Below are positions 25,601 to 34,430 of a stretch of DNA of 64,000 bases, in pieces. The number at the start of each line of letters is the position of its first letter. The stretch's first letter is position 1. Under the pieces are notes generated by a model. It was not told where the DNA came from. It was given only the letters and a program-made list of their open reading frames with translations, and ran no database searches. Origin of the DNA: Nannocystis punicea (GTDB taxonomy: Bacteria > Myxococcota_A > Polyangia > Nannocystales > Nannocystaceae). Position numbers and translations under genes: made by a program. Location: NCBI RefSeq assembly GCF_026965555.1, contig NZ_CP114040.1, positions 12,607,501-12,671,500 of the forward strand. Direction: 5' to 3'.

Positions 25601-28418
25601 AGTCGACCTCGAACATGCGCGCGGTGACGGGGACGCCGACGACCGACTTGCCCTCGCGGTCGACGACGCCGAGCTGGACCTGGACCGGGGCGCCGACGTC
25701 GCTCCACGGCTTGTCGATCTTCAGGCCGGCGTAGCGGTCCGCAGGGTGGACGACGACGGTGCCACGGCCGGCGATGTGGCGGTACGAGGTGTCGGCGACG
25801 TCAGCCTCGAGGGTGAAGGCCTGCGGGCCGATGGTGCCCGAGAGGTCGAGCTTCTGCGTGACCTTGAGGGTGCCGTCGGCGCCGAGCTGACCGCTGCCGG
25901 CGCGCGACCAGTCGTCGTCGCCGTCCTCCTCCTCCCACCACTCGTCCCCCTGCTCGGTGAAGACGAGGCCGGCGTCGACGAGGGTGCCGGAGGGCAAGGC
26001 CGCGGGCTCGCGCGTGACGGTCCACTCGACCTGGGCCTTGTCCATGGCGGCGCCGAACAGGTACTTGCCGAGGACGGTGGCCGAGAGCACGCCCTTGGCC
26101 TCGCGGGCGTCGACGTCGACGGTGAAGCGCGGCGGCTCGAACTCGGCGACCTGGACGACGGCCTCGTCGAGCCGCTTGTCGCTGCTGGCCTCGGTGACGA
26201 CGATGAGGTGGCGGCCGAGGCGGGCCTCGGCGGGGACGCTGTAGTCGGCGGCGACGCTGCCCATGTCGTCGGTGATGAGCGGGAAGGTGGCGAGCTCCTC
26301 CTCGGTCGGGCCGATGACCTTGACGACGACGGGCTTGCCGGCGAGCGGGGCGATGTCGTCGCCGATCCGCTGGCGCACGCTGGCCTTGATGTGGACCACC
26401 GCGCCGGGCCGGTAGATGCCGCGGTCGGTGATCACCATGCCGCGGCGGTCGCCGAGCTGCGGCGCCGATTCGGCCGAGAAGTGGGGGAACAGCCGATTCT
26501 CGCGCGAGGGGTTCTTGAGCTGGACCGTCAGCGCGGCGGCGCCGTCCTCGACGCGCACTGCCGTGCTGCCGGCGCGGTCGAGGCCGATCGGGAGGACGGC
26601 GAAGCCGTTGGCGTCGGTGGTGCGCCCGGCGACGGCCTCGCCGTTGAGCGCGAAGCTGGCCCCGGAGACAGGTTGGCCGGTGGCCAGGCGCGCGACGTGG
26701 ACGAGGGTGACCTCGGGCAGGACGTGGGTGTGGACCGCGAGGGCCTGGTCGTCGCCGGGGGTGACGAGGGCGAGCGGCTGACGCGAGGCGCTCATCCACG
26801 CCGGGTACTGGACCGGGTGGGCGCCGGCGACGGGGTCGAGGAGGTTGACGCTGAGGAGGTAGTTCTTGCCGGGCTTCAGCCTGGAGAGGAGGTCGACCTC
26901 GGTGGTGACGAACTCGTCGGCCTTGGCGGCGGGCTGGAAGGCGATCGTGGTGGTGGGCGCGCCCTCGGGCGGGGTGCGGCGATCGAGCTGCTCGCGGGCG
27001 CGGACCAGCGCGCCGGCGTCGTCGGCGATCTCCCAGGCGGTGACCTCGCCGCGGGCGACGTTGCGCGAGGTGACGGTGAAGCCGCGGCTGGCGGCGCCGT
27101 CGAGGATCAGGACGCCCTCGGGCATCGAGACGCTGGCCGCGAGCGGGGTGGTCTCGACGGTGATCGCGGTCGGCGGGACGCTGTTGCCGTAGATGTCCTT
27201 GAGGGCAGGTAGGGCGATGCGGTAGGTCTGCGACGGCAAGAAGTTGCCGGACACGACGACGCGGCCGTTGCTCTCCCAGGTGTCGTTGACCCACACGCTG
27301 TAGGTGTCGACCCCGGGGGTGATGCGGACCTGGTTTCGCAGGGTGTCCTGGTCGATGTCGAGGCGGTTGGTGAACTCGAGCGCGACCTCGCGGCCGTCGG
27401 TGCGCAGGCGCGGGTTGTCCCAGTCGCACACGCTGCGGTCCCAGGCGTAGCCGCAGCTGGCCCTGACCAGCTCGAGCGGGCCGGCGACCTCGTAGTTCTT
27501 CGCGAAGTCGTCGCCCTTGTGGCCGCGGGCCTTGAAGGCGATCGCCGCCTCCTCGGTCATCGGCGCGGTCGGCTTGACCTCGACGATCTGGCGCGGGTTG
27601 ACGGTGTAGCCCTCGAAGCGGCTGCCCTTGAGGTGGGCGAGGGTGAAGGGGATCTTGCCGCCGGTGTCGTAGGCGAGGTCGACGAGCTCCTCGACCTTCT
27701 TGAGGTTGACGGGCTGATCGAAGACGAGGAAGAAGCTGGCGTCGGTCGGGACGCGGCCGCCCCACTGCGGGTAGACGTTGACGAGGCCGTACTCGCCAGG
27801 CGTGGGCAAGTAGGTGATCGTCTTGCCGGCGACCTCGATGCGCGGCTCGGCGGTGAAGCTGGCCTTCCACGGCTCCATGGCGCCGCCGTCCTCGGTGGTG
27901 ACGCCCTGGACCGCGATCGTGTAGATGGTCGCGGGGTCGAGCGGCTTGGCGGCCCGGAACTCGAGCGAGCGGTTGTGCGTCCACACGACCTTGCCGGCGA
28001 CCGGCGGGTCGATCGTGAGGGTGCCGGCGGTCGCGGCGATCGGCTTGTCCTTGACGATCTTGCCCGGCAGCTTGACCGCCCGGTTGAAGCGCAGGCGCAC
28101 GACCTGCCCCTCGACCTCGAACTTGCCGTCCTCGAGCGGCGGCCAGTTGACCGTCAGCAGCTGATCGCTGCCGACATCCTCGCCGGCGATGTCGAGCTCC
28201 GGCCGCGGCTTGCGATCGGTGGGCGGCGGCGGGAACACCAGCGGCACGCCGGCCTTGTCCGGGATCGTGCGCGCGAGCGAGTCGCCCGCGGGCTGCTGCT
28301 GCTCGTCGCTCGCGCCGGTCTCGGCCGCGGGCTTGTGGACGGGCTGGCAGGCGGCGAGGGCGAGCAGCGCCGGCGAGAGGGGGAGCAGACGGAGACGGGG
28401 ACCGCGTGGGTGCTGCAT
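22686..28418 (-). CDS. Bacterial alpha-2-macroglobulin lipoprotein
   Basis: This large periplasmic protease-trapping protein has about 1910 residues. A lipoprotein signal (MQHPRGPRLRLLPLSPALLALAAC) anchors it to the membrane. Many MG-type beta domains precede a thioester motif GCVEQ near residue 1430, inside the alpha/alpha-toroid thioester domain (YPHGCVEQTTSSTLPLLAA). The reactive Cys-Gln thioester is kept, so it should be able to bind attacking proteases covalently. Its bait region cannot be pinned down by eye. Such proteins work with PBP1C to guard and repair the cell wall, and here pbpC follows. The start at 28418 gives the lipoprotein signal; more upstream Mets lie in low-quality sequence. 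Confidence 0.94.
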   Translation of the reverse strand: MQHPRGPRLRLLPLSPALLALAACQPVHKPAAETGASDEQQQPAGDSLARTIPDKAGVPLVFPPPPTDRKPRPELDIAGEDVGSDQLLTVNWPPLEDGKFEVEGQVVRLRFNRAVKLPGKIVKDKPIAATAGTLTIDPPVAGKVVWTHNRSLEFRAAKPLDPATIYTIAVQGVTTEDGGAMEPWKASFTAEPRIEVAGKTITYLPTPGEYGLVNVYPQWGGRVPTDASFFLVFDQPVNLKKVEELVDLAYDTGGKIPFTLAHLKGSRFEGYTVNPRQIVEVKPTAPMTEEAAIAFKARGHKGDDFAKNYEVAGPLELVRASCGYAWDRSVCDWDNPRLRTDGREVALEFTNRLDIDQDTLRNQVRITPGVDTYSVWVNDTWESNGRVVVSGNFLPSQTYRIALPALKDIYGNSVPPTAITVETTPLAASVSMPEGVLILDGAASRGFTVTSRNVARGEVTAWEIADDAGALVRAREQLDRRTPPEGAPTTTIAFQPAAKADEFVTTEVDLLSRLKPGKNYLLSVNLLDPVAGAHPVQYPAWMSASRQPLALVTPGDDQALAVHTHVLPEVTLVHVARLATGQPVSGASFALNGEAVAGRTTDANGFAVLPIGLDRAGSTAVRVEDGAAALTVQLKNPSRENRLFPHFSAESAPQLGDRRGMVITDRGIYRPGAVVHIKASVRQRIGDDIAPLAGKPVVVKVIGPTEEELATFPLITDDMGSVAADYSVPAEARLGRHLIVVTEASSDKRLDEAVVQVAEFEPPRFTVDVDAREAKGVLSATVLGKYLFGAAMDKAQVEWTVTREPAALPSGTLVDAGLVFTEQGDEWWEEEDGDDDWSRAGSGQLGADGTLKVTQKLDLSGTIGPQAFTLEADVADTSYRHIAGRGTVVVHPADRYAGLKIDKPWSDVGAPVQVQLGVVDREGKSVVGVPVTARMFEVDWTYSKKPMKGGGYDYQWQRTTKEVGRCTATSTSVPASCDLVPPDSGSYEVRAEVDGRAGGMTDLWAWGRGGDQPVVPSKGRTIELTPDKARYAPGETAKLLVRSPFPSATAIFTVEQGGLLKQEVRRLDEAAALFEVPITASHAPYIHATVTLLPIGSGDERTDWKIGVLRIPVTFDDVRLKASVTSDKETYEPREEVAITVAVDHQGKPVAGAEVALAVVDEGVLRMTNFHAEDPAAALRPGQPLTFEVSDSRDLLAALLKHSHAAGDGDAGASVTNTRKNFVQTAFWKPDLRTDAAGKATVKFTLPDNLTRFRMMAVVIDKQGKGAAVEDDFTVRRPVMMIPVVPRFAATGDSFEAAAMVHNNTDLPLAATVAMNDATQAVTVPPQGHQRVGFPLTAAVAGELKLNFNVRDGSNAVRDAVESTIPVDVPGLAERPHLDGAFVGAQEIALEIPAGILIGRGDKDYIKVLAGQHLWPELGARLQYLLDYPHGCVEQTTSSTLPLLAARDILPRIGVGGMSREELDKRIQVGLKRLASMRTASGGLGYWPGDSVPNVYGTAYGVRALVAAKQAGLSLPDGLLEGVTEYLEQMLLSDGTEAEVQAAIAHTLSEVGALPESAADPLFDRKQHMGVFGLASLAIALNSLKGQEDRVKQLLDEVEASYEHDGKLSKEPGYRDFYYFGSSTRTMAQTVIALGRLRPSSVLKAKLTQRLAESTDRYTTQATAYSLMAIAEQLKNQPADGAGVTASVDGIALAAAAELGGGALEFRVPVADLRGKKAILKLASDSTAAIAFMVEGAWKRPLDDARGLVATSAKEGPDIYRAITDARGGPIDLTTVKPGQVLRVALLADLPVGELDGNQMNYLAVTDRLPAGFEAIQPDLWTVARAPELTDEHPFYEQLRWGGSDASYVELRDDRVLVYFDRVWGERVVATYLVRASTPGTFVLPPASAEFMYVGGSHGYSTAGKVEIKP

Positions 28419-28684
28419 GGCGGAGGACACGGCGGGGGCCGCGGCGACAATGGTGCATGCGAGGCGGGGCCGTCCGAAAGGCCGGGCGGGCGCAGATGCA
28501 CGCTGTTCGGCCGGCAAAACGCGCGACCGCAGGCACAAAATCCCGCGGCTTCCGCGCGGAAGCGCCCGCCCGCGCCGCGAGGGCGCCGGCCGAAGGGGCG
28601 AAATCAGGCGAGCTCGGCCTCCTCAGTCGCGCGACTGACGGGGCGCGCGGACGAGGCGCGGGAGGCACGAGCCTGGCCCGAAGC

Positions 28685-28746
28685 GCATGTGCTTCAGCGC
28701 ATGTGCTTCGGGGCATGTCTTCGAGAGCATGCCCTGAAGGTCATGG
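28685..28746. repeat. GACATGTC-family cluster after the cyclase gene
   Basis: Five variant units (GCATGT twice, GGGCATGTCT, GAGCATGCCC, GGTCATGG) lie in 62 bp, right next to the cyclase stop codon. GGGCATG at 28711-28717 and CATGCCC at 28728-28734 form a 7-bp stem. The rest of the 28419-28747 gap holds no recognisable gene and must contain the promoter of the macroglobulin gene. Confidence 0.65.
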
Positions 28747-28747
28747 C

Positions 28748-30799
28748 TCAATCGTCGTCGATGATCGGCACGCGCGCCGGCACGTCCATCGTCAGCGGCT
28801 TGCCGAGGTCGACGGAGTTGGAGTGGCGCGTGACGATCACGGCGGGCTTGACGTCGGACTGCTCGCTGCTGGCGGACTTCTGCGGCCGGCGGCCGACCAG
28901 GAAGTAGGTGCAGAGGGCGCCCTTGCCCTTGACGTGGATGATGCCGCGGCGCTGGAAGGCGTACTTGTGGCGCAGGCGCTTGTAGGTGGCCTCGGTGACC
29001 TGCACCGCGTTGGCGATGCCGTGCGACTCCATGCGGCTGGCGATGTTGACGGTGTCGCCCCACAGGTCGTACGCGAACTTCTTGGTGCCGATGATGCCGG
29101 CGGTGACCGGGCCGCAGTTGAGGCCGATGCGGATGCGTACGCCGCGGTTGCGCTTGGCGTTGAAGCGCTCGATGATCGCGAGCATGTCGAGCGCCATCTC
29201 GGCCATCGCCTCGGCGTGGTCGGGCCGCGGCATCGGCAGGCCGCTGGCGGCCATGTACTCGTCGCCGATGGTCTTGATCTTCTCGAGGCCGTGCTTCTCG
29301 GCCAGCTGGTCGAACATCGAGAAGATGCGGTTGAGCATCGCCACCAGCTCGGCCGGCGGCAGCTGCTCGCTCATGCGGGTGAAGCCGACGAGGTCGGCGA
29401 ACAGCACCGTGACGTCGGGGAAGACGTCGGCGATGGTTCGCTGGCCCTCCTTGAGGCGCTCTGCGATCGGCCGCGGGAGGATGTTGAGGAGCAGCTGCTC
29501 GCTGCGCTCCTGCTCGCTGCGGAGCTTGCGGACGTAGGCGCGCTCGCGGTCGCGGAGGCGCTTCTTCTCGAGGCAGGCGCCGATGCGGGCGCGCAGGATG
29601 ACCGGGTTGAACGGCTTCGACAGGTAGTCTTCGGCGCCGAGCTCGATCGACCGGACGACGGTGTCGATCTCGTCGAGCGCGGAGATCATGATGACCGGCA
29701 GGCCGCGGAACTTGTCGTCGGCGTGCAGCTGCTCGAGCACCTGGTAGCCGTCCATCTCCGGCATCATGACGTCGAGCAGGACGAGGTCGAAGTCCTGGGC
29801 GCGCAGCATGTTCAGCGCGCGGCGGCCGTTGTCGGCCAGCTGCACGGTGTGGCCCTCGCGCTCGAGCCGGCGCGCGAGCATGCTGCGGTTCGACTCGTTG
29901 TCGTCGACGACGAGGATCCGCCCGGTGTCGGAGCTGCGGGCGATGCTGGTCGGCCGCGAGGGGACCGGCGGGAGGTTGGCCTGGCTCGGCTCGGGCACCG
30001 GCCCCACCCGGTGCAGGAGCTTGTTGACCGCGCCGCCGCTGACGATCTCGTCGAGCCGCTGCACCGCGTCGAAGATCAGCTCGACGTCGGCGCTGACCTC
30101 GTCGCGGTCGTTCTGCTTGAAGATCTGGACCAGCCGCTCGACGTGCGTCCGCAGGTGCGCCAGCGGGAACAGCAGGTCGCGGTTCAGCCGCTCCTGGCTC
30201 GGCCGCTGCGCCTTGGGGTCGAGCAGCTCGTCGATGACGGCGAGCAGCTGCCGGCCGTCGCTGAGCAGCTGACGGACGTGGGCGCCGACGAACTCGTCGC
30301 GCTTCTCCTCGGCGTCCTCCAGCAGCATCTCGCTGTAGCCGAAGATCTGGTTGAAGGGCGTGCGCAGGTCGTGGCGCAGCTGCGCCGTCGAGGAGCGCTT
30401 GGTCGACGAGGTCGGGGCCCGCGGCGCGTCCGGCTCCGGCCGGGCCGCGGCCTTCGCCATCGGTTGCGAGACGCCGCGCGGGATCGGCGCGACGATCGAG
30501 TTCTCGCCGTTGATCAGGAAGTTGGGGAACTGCGAGCCCGTCTGCTCATCGTCGACGTCGATCGTGACATCCGACGGCGGGTCCTCGGTGGCGATGCCGG
30601 TGAAGTCGAGCTCCGAGTCGTCCGCAGCGGCCTCGACCGCGTGGCTCGGATCTTCGGCCTCCTCGATGATGCTGCCCTTGAACGGATCGTCGTCGTCGTC
30701 GGGGATCCCGATCCGCGGATCCTGGCCGGCCGTCGAAGGCTCACCCGCCTGGTCTTTGGAGCCCTTGTTGCCGCGGCTATTTGGATCCTTTTCTCGCAT
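28748..30799 (-). CDS. Receiver-adenylyl/guanylyl cyclase signalling protein with histidine phosphotransfer-like domain
   Basis: The 683 residues, cytoplasmic and without membrane segments, begin with an acidic, disordered N terminus. Next comes a HisKA-like dimerisation segment (AQLRHDLRTPFNQIFGYSEML, His 143) that is not followed by any HATPase domain. A receiver domain follows (ILVVDDNESN, phosphate-accepting Asp 343 in LLDVMMPEMDG, Lys 395). A short coiled coil leads to a class III cyclase domain from about 440. The cyclase has metal Asp residues 469 (FADLVGFT) and 513 (KTIGDEYMA), and LWGDTVNIASRM. It should make cAMP (or cGMP) in response to phosphorylation by a partner kinase. Possible phosphotransfer on His 143 is inference. 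It is divergent from the SMP-30-like gene. Confidence 0.92.
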   Translation of the reverse strand: MREKDPNSRGNKGSKDQAGEPSTAGQDPRIGIPDDDDDPFKGSIIEEAEDPSHAVEAAADDSELDFTGIATEDPPSDVTIDVDDEQTGSQFPNFLINGENSIVAPIPRGVSQPMAKAAARPEPDAPRAPTSSTKRSSTAQLRHDLRTPFNQIFGYSEMLLEDAEEKRDEFVGAHVRQLLSDGRQLLAVIDELLDPKAQRPSQERLNRDLLFPLAHLRTHVERLVQIFKQNDRDEVSADVELIFDAVQRLDEIVSGGAVNKLLHRVGPVPEPSQANLPPVPSRPTSIARSSDTGRILVVDDNESNRSMLARRLEREGHTVQLADNGRRALNMLRAQDFDLVLLDVMMPEMDGYQVLEQLHADDKFRGLPVIMISALDEIDTVVRSIELGAEDYLSKPFNPVILRARIGACLEKKRLRDRERAYVRKLRSEQERSEQLLLNILPRPIAERLKEGQRTIADVFPDVTVLFADLVGFTRMSEQLPPAELVAMLNRIFSMFDQLAEKHGLEKIKTIGDEYMAASGLPMPRPDHAEAMAEMALDMLAIIERFNAKRNRGVRIRIGLNCGPVTAGIIGTKKFAYDLWGDTVNIASRMESHGIANAVQVTEATYKRLRHKYAFQRRGIIHVKGKGALCTYFLVGRRPQKSASSEQSDVKPAVIVTRHSNSVDLGKPLTMDVPARVPIIDDD

Positions 30800-31347
30800 T
30801 CAGGCAGCAGTCGCGGACGCGGAGAGGGAGAGTCTAGTGAAGCCGCGCGGGCTGGAAAAAGCTGGAGGCTTCGATCCTAGCGCGAACACCGTGAGTGCGA
30901 TCACCCCTCAAATCGAGGTCGCGCGAGCACCACTCTCGCCGCCTCGGGGGCGAAGGACAACCCTCGGTGTCGGTCAAAACACCCACGCGCCGTGCGGGAA
31001 CGCTCCCTCCAGTCCATGCTCGCGCCTGGTGGACCTCTGCGTCCTGTTTGCGAGATCGCCGGTGCGTGGCAACCGCCAGGCCGTTCCCCATCAGGCTCAC
31101 AGTGTACGACTGTCCGCGAGCCGACGTCCTCCGAGCGGGACGGCCACCGCGCGGATCGGCGGAGATCGATGACCTGACGACGTCGCGGCGCGGGAGCGCG
31201 CGAGGTCGGGCGGCGAGCTCCGGCGAAATCGCCGCCTCCATCACCGGTCCTTTGGGACATCGCCCCGCCGCGTTGGCGCTTGACCGCCAAAGTCGCCAGC
31301 CTCGAAGATGTTGCGGCCGGGCGCGAGAGCGCCGGCACGCGGAGGAT
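30800..31347. other. Divergent intergenic region, no gene seen
   Basis: The 548 bp between the cyclase gene (leftward) and the SMP-30-like gene (rightward) contain no open frame with plausible composition or homology. Promoters for both genes should lie here. No repeat of the families found elsewhere was noticed, apart from a GGAGG ribosome-binding site at 31341-31345 for the next gene. Confidence 0.5.
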
Positions 31348-32241
31348 ATGAAGAGTTTTCGCGACGAGTACACCTTGCAGGCGAAGGATTCGGTGCCGGA
31401 AGGCGTGGCCTTCGATGCGAGGACGGGGCGCTTCTTCGCGACCGGGTTACTGAGCGGCACAATCACGCAGATCGACGCGGGCACCGGCGCGGAGCAGCCG
31501 TTCTTCGCGCCCGCGGGGCAGCCGCAGCAGCTCACGGGGGCCAAGGTCGACGAGGTTCGTCGCCGCCTGTGGGTCTGTTACTCCGAGATCCAAAACATGC
31601 TCGGCGGGGTGCACGTGTTCGACGTCGACACGGGTGCGCGGCTGGCGAGCTTCGAGCTGGCGCGCGGCGGCATCTGCAACGACGTCGCGCTGGCGACGGA
31701 TGGGGTCGCGTATGTGACCGACTCCTTCCAGCCGGTGATCTACCGGGTCGACCTACAGGCCGGGGCCGCCGACGAGTTCGTGCGTGACGTCCGGATGTCG
31801 GCGCCGATGGGCCAGTTCGGGCTCAACGGCGTGGCTGTGAGCCCCGATGGCGCGCACGTGATCGGCGGGTTCACCTCGCCCTCGAAATTGTTCGTCGTGC
31901 CGCGTGCGGGCGGCGAGGTCCGCGAGATCTCCCTGGAGGGGGACCCCTTCGCCCCCGAAGGCGACCCGCATTTCCTCGGCGCCGACGGCATCGTCTTCAT
32001 CGACGACAAGCTCTACGTGGTCCACCACGGCGGCGTCCAGCAGGTCACCTTCACCGCACCGGGCTACGTCGCCGGGACGGTCAAGAACCGCCTGGTCCGC
32101 GAGTCGGGGCTGTCGACCGCGACCGTGGCCGAGGGCCGGCTCTACGTGATCAAGAGCGAGGTCGTGCGGATGGTGCACATGAAGCAGGCGCCGCACCTGC
32201 CGTTCATGATCTACGAGGTCCCGCTCGACCTGTTCGATTGA
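31348..32241 (+). CDS. SMP-30/gluconolactonase-like beta-propeller protein
   Basis: The 297 residues consist of repeated four-stranded blades with motifs such as VPEGVAFDARTGRFFATGL, GICNDVALATDGVAYVTDS, LNGVAVSPDGAHVIG and LGADGIVFIDDKLYVVHHG. This is the pattern of SMP-30/gluconolactonase/YvrE-like six-bladed propellers with a central metal. No signal peptide is seen, so a cytoplasmic hydrolase or sensor is likely; the substrate is unknown. The ATG at 31348 has a GGAGG box 7 bp upstream. It is convergent with the helicase gene across a hairpin cluster. Confidence 0.82.
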   Translation: MKSFRDEYTLQAKDSVPEGVAFDARTGRFFATGLLSGTITQIDAGTGAEQPFFAPAGQPQQLTGAKVDEVRRRLWVCYSEIQNMLGGVHVFDVDTGARLASFELARGGICNDVALATDGVAYVTDSFQPVIYRVDLQAGAADEFVRDVRMSAPMGQFGLNGVAVSPDGAHVIGGFTSPSKLFVVPRAGGEVREISLEGDPFAPEGDPHFLGADGIVFIDDKLYVVHHGGVQQVTFTAPGYVAGTVKNRLVRESGLSTATVAEGRLYVIKSEVVRMVHMKQAPHLPFMIYEVPLDLFD

Positions 32242-32242
32242 G

Positions 32243-32285
32243 CATGCCCGTCGGGGCATGTCCCCGCGGGCATGTCCCGACGGTC
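32243..32285. terminator. Bidirectional hairpin cluster between convergent genes
   Basis: CATGCCC at 32243-32249 and GGGCATG at 32254-32260 form a perfect stem around GTCG. A second CATGTCCC-type unit follows at 32272-32279. It fills the whole 42-bp gap between the SMP-30-like and helicase stop codons, so it probably acts as a shared terminator. It belongs to the GACATGTC family (GGGCATG variant). Confidence 0.7.
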
Positions 32286-34392
32286 AGAGGCCCTTGGCGA
32301 GGTTGGCGAGGAAGGCCTCGGCCATCGAGGCGATGTTGTCGTGGCCGAGGCGCTCGTCGCGGGCGATGTCGTGGACCTGGATCTCGGCCTCGGGCAGGTC
32401 GTCGAGGAAGCGGCTGGGCTTGCGCGGGACCTCGGCGCCGCGCTCGAGGCGGGTGGCGGCGCGGGTGATGTAGAGGCGGTCGCGCGCGCGGGTGATGCCG
32501 ACGTAGAACAGCCGGCGCTCCTCCTCGATGTCGCCGGCGATGGCGTCGCTGATCCGCGGGGCGCTGACGCGCTTGTGCGGCATGATGCCCTCCTCGCAGC
32601 CGATCAGCAGGACGAGCGGCCACTCGAGGCCCTTGGCGCTGTGGAGGGTGGACAGGGTGATCTGACCGCGCGCGGCCTCGTCGTCGCCCTCGTCCTTGTC
32701 CTTGTCCTTGTCCTTGCTCGCGTTCATGACCTGGAAGAAGTCGTTGTAGCGGACGTGGCCCTTGGCGCGGGCGCGCTGCTCGAACCGGCCGAGCGCCTCG
32801 AGCAGCCAGACGACGCCGTCCCAGCGCGCGGTCCCGGCCGCCTCGGAGCCGGCCTCCTTGAGCACGTACTCGCGCAGGCCGACGCCCTCGAGCAGGCCCT
32901 GCAGCGGGGCGACCGCGGAGCCGCTGGCGTAGAAGTGGGCCTGGGCGCGCTTGATCGCGGCGGAGAAGCTGCGCAGGCCGGCGGCCGCGCGGCTCGGGAT
33001 GTCGGCGATCTCGTCGCAGCGGTGGATCGCCTCGGCCAGCGAGAGGTTGCGGTGGCGCGCGAACTCGCTGAGGTGCTCGATCGTCTTGAGGCCGACGCCG
33101 CGCGAGGGGACGTCGAGCGCGCGACGGGTCGCGAGGTCGTCCTGCGGGGCGATCATCACCTTGAGGTAGGCGAGGGCGTCCTTGACCTGCTTCTTGTCGT
33201 AGAAGGCCTGGCCGCCGAGGATCCGGTAGGCGAGGCCGTGCTCCTGCAGCAGCGCCTCGATGGCGTCGCACTGCTTGGCGCTGCGGTAGAGCACGGCGAT
33301 GTCCTCGGGCTTGGTGCCGCGCTCCTTGATCTCGCGGTAGATGGTGCGGCCGATGAACCGCGACTCCTGGTCGCCGTCGGGGGCGACGACGAGGGTGACC
33401 TTGTCGCCGCCGCGCCGCTGCGGCACGAGCTCCTTCTCGTGGCGCGAGGTGTTGCGCTGGATGACGGCGTTGGCGCAGCGGCAGATCGGGGCGTACGAGC
33501 GGTAGTTCTGCTCGAGCTTGATGGTCTGCGCGCGCTTGAAGTACATGTCGAAGCCGAGGATGTTGGCGACCTTGGCCCCGCGCCAGCCGTAGATGGCCTG
33601 GTCGTCGTCGCCGACGACGCACACGTTCTCGCGCTCGCCCGCGAGGCGGCGCACGACCTCGAGCTGGGCGCGGTTGGTGTCCTGGTACTCGTCGACCATC
33701 AAGTAGCGGAACTTGCCCTGCCAGTAGGCGCGCGCCTCGGCGTTCTCCTCGAGGGTGGTGGCGATGCGGCAGATCAGGTCGTCGAAGTCGACCGCGCCGA
33801 GCGCCCGCAGGCGCTCCTCGTAGGGGCCGTAGACGGCCGCGGCGGCCTCGTCGTACTCGGTCTCGAAGTACAGGCCCTGGGCGTCGGTCGGCGACACGAA
33901 GTCGTTCTTCCACAGCGAGATCCGCTGCACGATCGCCCCGAGGTCGAAGCGACGCTCCGCGCCCTGCCCGTGGATGCCGAGGTCGCGCAGGACCGCCCGC
34001 ACCAGGCCGTAGACGTCGCCCTGGTCGAGGATCCCGAACTTCTTCGGCACGCCGAAGTGGTCCGGCTGCTCGCGCATCATCGCCGCGCCGACGCTGTGGA
34101 AGGTGCCCAGCACCAGCCCGTCGGCGACCGCCTTGGTCGTCATCTTCATCAGCCGCTCGCGCATCTCGTCGGCGGCCTTGTTGGTGAAGCTGAGGGCGAC
34201 GATGTTGCCGGGCGCCACCCCGCGCTCGAGCAGGTAGACCACGCGGTGGGTGATCACCCGCGTCTTGCCGGAGCCCGCGCCGGCGAGCACGAGGAGGGGA
34301 CCTTCGGTGGCGCACACGGCGGCGCGCTGATCGGGGTTGAGTCCGCTGAGATCGAGGGCCATGCGTCGAGGCGGCGCAGACATACGGCGCAT
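32284..34392 (-). CDS. UvrD/Rep-family ATP-dependent DNA helicase
   Basis: This superfamily 1A 3'-5' helicase acts in DNA repair or replication restart. The 702 residues show the Q motif LNPDQRAAV, Walker A LAGAGSGKT, Walker B MVDEYQDTN, motif III GDDDQAIYGWRGA, motif IV LEQNYRS, STLHSAKGLEW and the final motif VGITRARDRLYI. The length and GDDDQ wording resemble Rep/PcrA more than UvrD, but this is not decisive. A Lys-Asp repeat (KDKDKDKDEGDDE) lies in the 2B region. Starts at 34392, 34383 (MSAPPRR) and 34362 (MALDLSGLNPDQ) are all possible, and the last fits the family best. It is divergent from the metallo-hydrolase gene. Confidence 0.95.
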   Translation of the reverse strand: MRRMSAPPRRMALDLSGLNPDQRAAVCATEGPLLVLAGAGSGKTRVITHRVVYLLERGVAPGNIVALSFTNKAADEMRERLMKMTTKAVADGLVLGTFHSVGAAMMREQPDHFGVPKKFGILDQGDVYGLVRAVLRDLGIHGQGAERRFDLGAIVQRISLWKNDFVSPTDAQGLYFETEYDEAAAAVYGPYEERLRALGAVDFDDLICRIATTLEENAEARAYWQGKFRYLMVDEYQDTNRAQLEVVRRLAGERENVCVVGDDDQAIYGWRGAKVANILGFDMYFKRAQTIKLEQNYRSYAPICRCANAVIQRNTSRHEKELVPQRRGGDKVTLVVAPDGDQESRFIGRTIYREIKERGTKPEDIAVLYRSAKQCDAIEALLQEHGLAYRILGGQAFYDKKQVKDALAYLKVMIAPQDDLATRRALDVPSRGVGLKTIEHLSEFARHRNLSLAEAIHRCDEIADIPSRAAAGLRSFSAAIKRAQAHFYASGSAVAPLQGLLEGVGLREYVLKEAGSEAAGTARWDGVVWLLEALGRFEQRARAKGHVRYNDFFQVMNASKDKDKDKDEGDDEAARGQITLSTLHSAKGLEWPLVLLIGCEEGIMPHKRVSAPRISDAIAGDIEEERRLFYVGITRARDRLYITRAATRLERGAEVPRKPSRFLDDLPEAEIQVHDIARDERLGHDNIASMAEAFLANLAKGL

Positions 34393-34430
34393 CGGTGGCG
34401 GGCCGCAAGGGCTTGAGTCGGAGGCCGCGG

